From: Hyphomicrobium sp.
Lineage (GTDB): Bacteria > Pseudomonadota > Alphaproteobacteria > Rhizobiales > Hyphomicrobiaceae
Length of the DNA: 50,257 bases
Reading direction: 5' to 3'
Assembly (NCBI GenBank): GCA_021732485.1
Contig: JAKFUV010000019.1
Span: 1 to 50,257 of the forward strand
The notes below the pieces were generated by a model, which was not told where the DNA came from, made no database searches, and worked only from the letters and a program-made list of their open reading frames with translations. Of the stretch, positions 48,310 to 50,257 are shown one piece after another; the first letter of the stretch is position 1; the number at the start of each line of letters is the position of its first letter. The translations under genes and the position numbers were made by a program.

Positions 48310-48338
48310 AGATGGCCGCGCGTTGCGGCAATTTCAAT
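48310..48338 (-). promoter_or_regulatory. Candidate sigma-32 (RpoH) promoter of hspQ
   Basis: On the minus strand ATTGAAA (48338-48332) is followed after 14 bases by GGCCATCT (48317-48310). The sigma-32 consensus is CTTGAAA, 13-17 bases, CCCCATNT, so the match is 6 of 7 and 6 of 8 with good spacing. Position and the identity of the gene both support it. Confidence 0.6.
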
Positions 48339-48355
48339 CGTCTGACGTGAGCATT

Positions 48356-49411
48356 TCACAACCCGAATTCGCTCGCGCGCTCTGGATCTCTGCTAGCAAC
48401 GAGCCGGGCGAGATCAACGATCACTTTCGCCTGCTTCCAGGTGGCGTCATCCTGCATTTTGCCGTCGATCATGACCGCGCCGGTGCCGTCGGGCATGGCG
48501 TCGAGGATGCGCAGTGCGAATTTGACCTCGGCAACGTCGGGTGAAAAGACCCGCTTGGCGATGTCGATCTGCGAGGGGTGCAGCGACCAGGCGCCCAAGC
48601 AGCCTTGCAAATAGGCGTTGCGGAATTGGGCTTCGCAGGCGGCCGCGTCGGAGAAATCGCCGAACGGGCCGTAGAACGGTTTGAGACCGTAGGCGAGGCA
48701 GGCGTCGACCATCTTGCCGACGGTGTAGTGCCACAAATCCTGCTGATAGAAATTGCGCGGCGTGGCGCCGTCTTTGCCGGCGTCGGCGAGCACGCCGTAG
48801 TCCGGGTGGCCGCCGCCGACACGCGTCGTCTTCATGCCGCGCGAGGCTGCAAGATCGGCCGGGCCGAGGCTCATGCCATGCATCCGCGGGGATGCCGCCG
48901 CGATGGCTTCGACATTGTTGACGCCTTCCGCCGTTTCCAAAATCGCATGGATCAGGATCGGCTTGGCGACGGCGTGCTTGGCTTCGAGCTGGGCCAAAAG
49001 CTGATCGAGATAGTGGATGTCCCACGGGCCTTCGACCTTCGGCAGCATGATGACGTCGAGCTTGTTGCCGACGCTGGAGACGATGTCGATGACGTCATCG
49101 AGCATCCACGGCGAGTTGAGGCAGTTGATGCGCGTCCACAGCCCCGTTGCGCCGAAATCGGTGTCGCGCGCCATCTGGATGAAGCCCTTGCGCGCGTTTT
49201 CCTTCTGATCGAGCGGCACGGCATCTTCGAGATTGCCGAGCACGACATCGACCTGGCCCGCGAGGTCTTTGATCTTGGCGCGGATTTTATCGTTATGGGG
49301 CGGCACGAAATGGATCATGCGCTCGAGCTTGACGGGCAGCGCGCGGAACGGCTCGGGCGCGCCGATGGCGAGGGGGGCGAAATGTTTGGCGGGCGTGCGG
49401 GTTTGGGCCAT
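48356..49411 (-). CDS. CitE/HpcH-family lyase, malyl-CoA lyase-like
   Basis: This 351-residue TIM-barrel enzyme belongs to the HpcH/HpaI aldolase-citrate lyase beta family and resembles L-malyl-CoA/beta-methylmalyl-CoA lyases. The acidic loop [19 protein letters not shown], the metal-binding Glu in [15 protein letters not shown] and Asp in [14 protein letters not shown], and the C-terminal [17 protein letters not shown] are all present. Malyl-CoA lyases split malyl-CoA to glyoxylate and acetyl-CoA in the serine cycle and related routes. No other gene of those pathways is adjacent, so the substrate is uncertain. It lies 108 bases upstream of hspQ on the same strand. Confidence 0.87.
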   Translation of the reverse strand: MAQTRTPAKHFAPLAIGAPEPFRALPVKLERMIHFVPPHNDKIRAKIKDLAGQVDVVLGNLEDAVPLDQKENARKGFIQMARDTDFGATGLWTRINCLNSPWMLDDVIDIVSSVGNKLDVIMLPKVEGPWDIHYLDQLLAQLEAKHAVAKPILIHAILETAEGVNNVEAIAAASPRMHGMSLGPADLAASRGMKTTRVGGGHPDYGVLADAGKDGATPRNFYQQDLWHYTVGKMVDACLAYGLKPFYGPFGDFSDAAACEAQFRNAYLQGCLGAWSLHPSQIDIAKRVFSPDVAEVKFALRILDAMPDGTGAVMIDGKMQDDATWKQAKVIVDLARLVASRDPERASEFGL

Positions 49412-49612
49412 GGGGTCGATTGCGTCCTTCGCGGGCGTTGGTGGTGGATTGGGAATAATTGGAATTAGCGCCCCGCGCCAGCGACGCGGGCCGCCTCAGT
49501 CAATTGGACGCGTGAGATGGGCGGGCGAGGACGATGGGCCGGTCGGCAACGATGATGCGGCGGCCGCCTTCTGCTTGGCGCAGGGCGGCGGCGTTCGTGC
49601 GAGACAGCGCCG

Positions 49613-49927
49613 TCACCCGGAGGACGCGGCTGCTGTCTTTTGCCGAGCGCGGGTTTCGGCGCGGCGGATCGCGGCGGCGCGGCGCTTGTCGGCGGCGTGC
49701 TGCTCGGCAAGCGCTCGCGCCGCGAGGGTCAAGCGGATGATCTTCAGGCCGGCACGCGGCTCAGCGTTGCGGCGGAGGTCGCGGGCCGCGTGGTAGGCCA
49801 GCCAGCGAGTGCGTGTCCAATGTTTGCGGACGCGCTGCTTTCGCGCGTGGCCAGCGATGACGCGGGAGTGCCAAAGTTTTGGCTCGCATTGTTTCATTCG
49901 TTTCGCTGGCTTGTTCTGAGTGGTCAT
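49613..49927 (-). CDS. Possible small basic hypothetical protein
   Basis: An open frame of 104 codons from the ATG at 49927 encodes a very basic protein (MTTQNKPAKRMKQCEPK, then many Arg/Lys/Ala), ending RRAETRARQKTAAASSG. The helical basic C-terminal half could bind nucleic acid. There is no ribosome site of note and I know no family. The frame remains open further upstream to 50098, but that part looks non-coding. It could be a chance open frame in G+C-rich DNA. Confidence 0.35.
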   Translation of the reverse strand: MTTQNKPAKRMKQCEPKLWHSRVIAGHARKQRVRKHWTRTRWLAYHAARDLRRNAEPRAGLKIIRLTLAARALAEQHAADKRRAAAIRRAETRARQKTAAASSG

Positions 49928-50257
49928 ACAACTCACGAGGTCGAGGGTTGGTGTTGGGGCCGGCTGATTTCGAAACGGAGCGGACCGGCCGCGAGGCCGC
50001 GCTAGGGTCGTGCGTGAAGAGTGCGAACTCGGAGCCGGTCCACGGCGAGCAGGTGTGAAGGGTTCAGCGCCGCCACTTTCACCAGTGGGCTGCTCCACAC
50101 GCGGGGAATCTCACCCCCACGCGGACGGCGATGTCCTTCAGCGCGGCGCGTGCGTTGCACGTCGCGCTAATGCTGCCCCCACTCCGGTCGTGTCCGACGC
50201 CTCGAACGCAACCCCTTGTGGAGCGGGTTGAGTGAGTATGCAGGAGGTGCGGAGAGC
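49928..50257. other. Right-end region without a supported gene
   Basis: Open frames occur on both strands but have poor codon character and no recognisable product. I see no RNA gene, repeat or terminator in these 330 bases. Any gene here would need the sequence beyond the window. Confidence 0.4.

Noticed and set aside
50010..50231. A 73-codon plus-strand frame at the right end
   Set aside because: It has no ribosome site, no domain features and a composition like non-coding G+C-rich sequence.

Overview
The window reads as the chromosome of an alphaproteobacterium, most likely of the order Hyphomicrobiales (Rhizobiales). The reasons are the high G+C coding style, the recG-sdhE-mfd neighbourhood, an IalB-family protein, a SigF/NrsF-type ECF sigma pair, a bactofilin, and palindromic intergenic repeats of a kind common in that order. 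Genus and species cannot be fixed from the sequence alone.

Bases 1-4667 are accessory DNA: the right end of a genomic island integrated at a tRNA-Lys(CTT) gene. The island boundary is a 3' tRNA fragment (4623-4667) next to a P4-type tyrosine integrase (3238-4482). Inside the island sits a complete 2889-bp IS1595-family element (255-3143) with 23-bp near-perfect terminal inverted repeats and a perfect 8-bp target duplication (ttttgttt on both sides). Besides its ISXO2-like transposase it carries three cargo genes: a P63C-domain protein whose start overlaps the transposase stop and, converging from the other end, a Panacea (DUF4065) antitoxin-like gene overlapping a gene for a small protein with two membrane segments. 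This looks like a self-mobile toxin-antitoxin carrier and is the most interesting object in the window. The IS landed about 60 bp upstream of a small gene that runs off the left edge.

Bases 4668-50257 look like ordinary core chromosome, in blocks: (a) a membrane GGDEF-EAL protein; (b) a putrescine block, with a PuuA-like glutamylputrescine synthetase divergent from the potFGHI ABC transporter, followed by a PuuB-like oxidase, with a strong hairpin between potF and potG; (c) an ECF sigma factor with its six-TM NrsF anti-sigma factor and a candidate autoregulatory SigF promoter; (d) translation factor EF-P divergent from its modification genes epmA and epmB, with a GFA-domain gene between them; (e) a transglutaminase-like protein, a small Cys-rich secreted protein, a DUF2339 multi-spanning protein, a C39-like papain-fold protein and malonyl-CoA decarboxylase; (f) two tandem YpfJ-type zinc peptidases; (g) glmU and glmS for UDP-GlcNAc synthesis, flanked by two SPOR-domain proteins; (h) a DUF502 protein, recG, a palindromic repeat, sdhE and mfd; (i) on the minus strand, a peptide-binding protein coupled to an acyl-CoA synthetase, then a bactofilin; (j) an IalB-family protein, hspQ with a heat-shock-type promoter, and a CitE/malyl-CoA-lyase-like enzyme. 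The last 330 bases hold nothing I can support.

All family names come from reading the translated sequences against known motifs; no database search was run.
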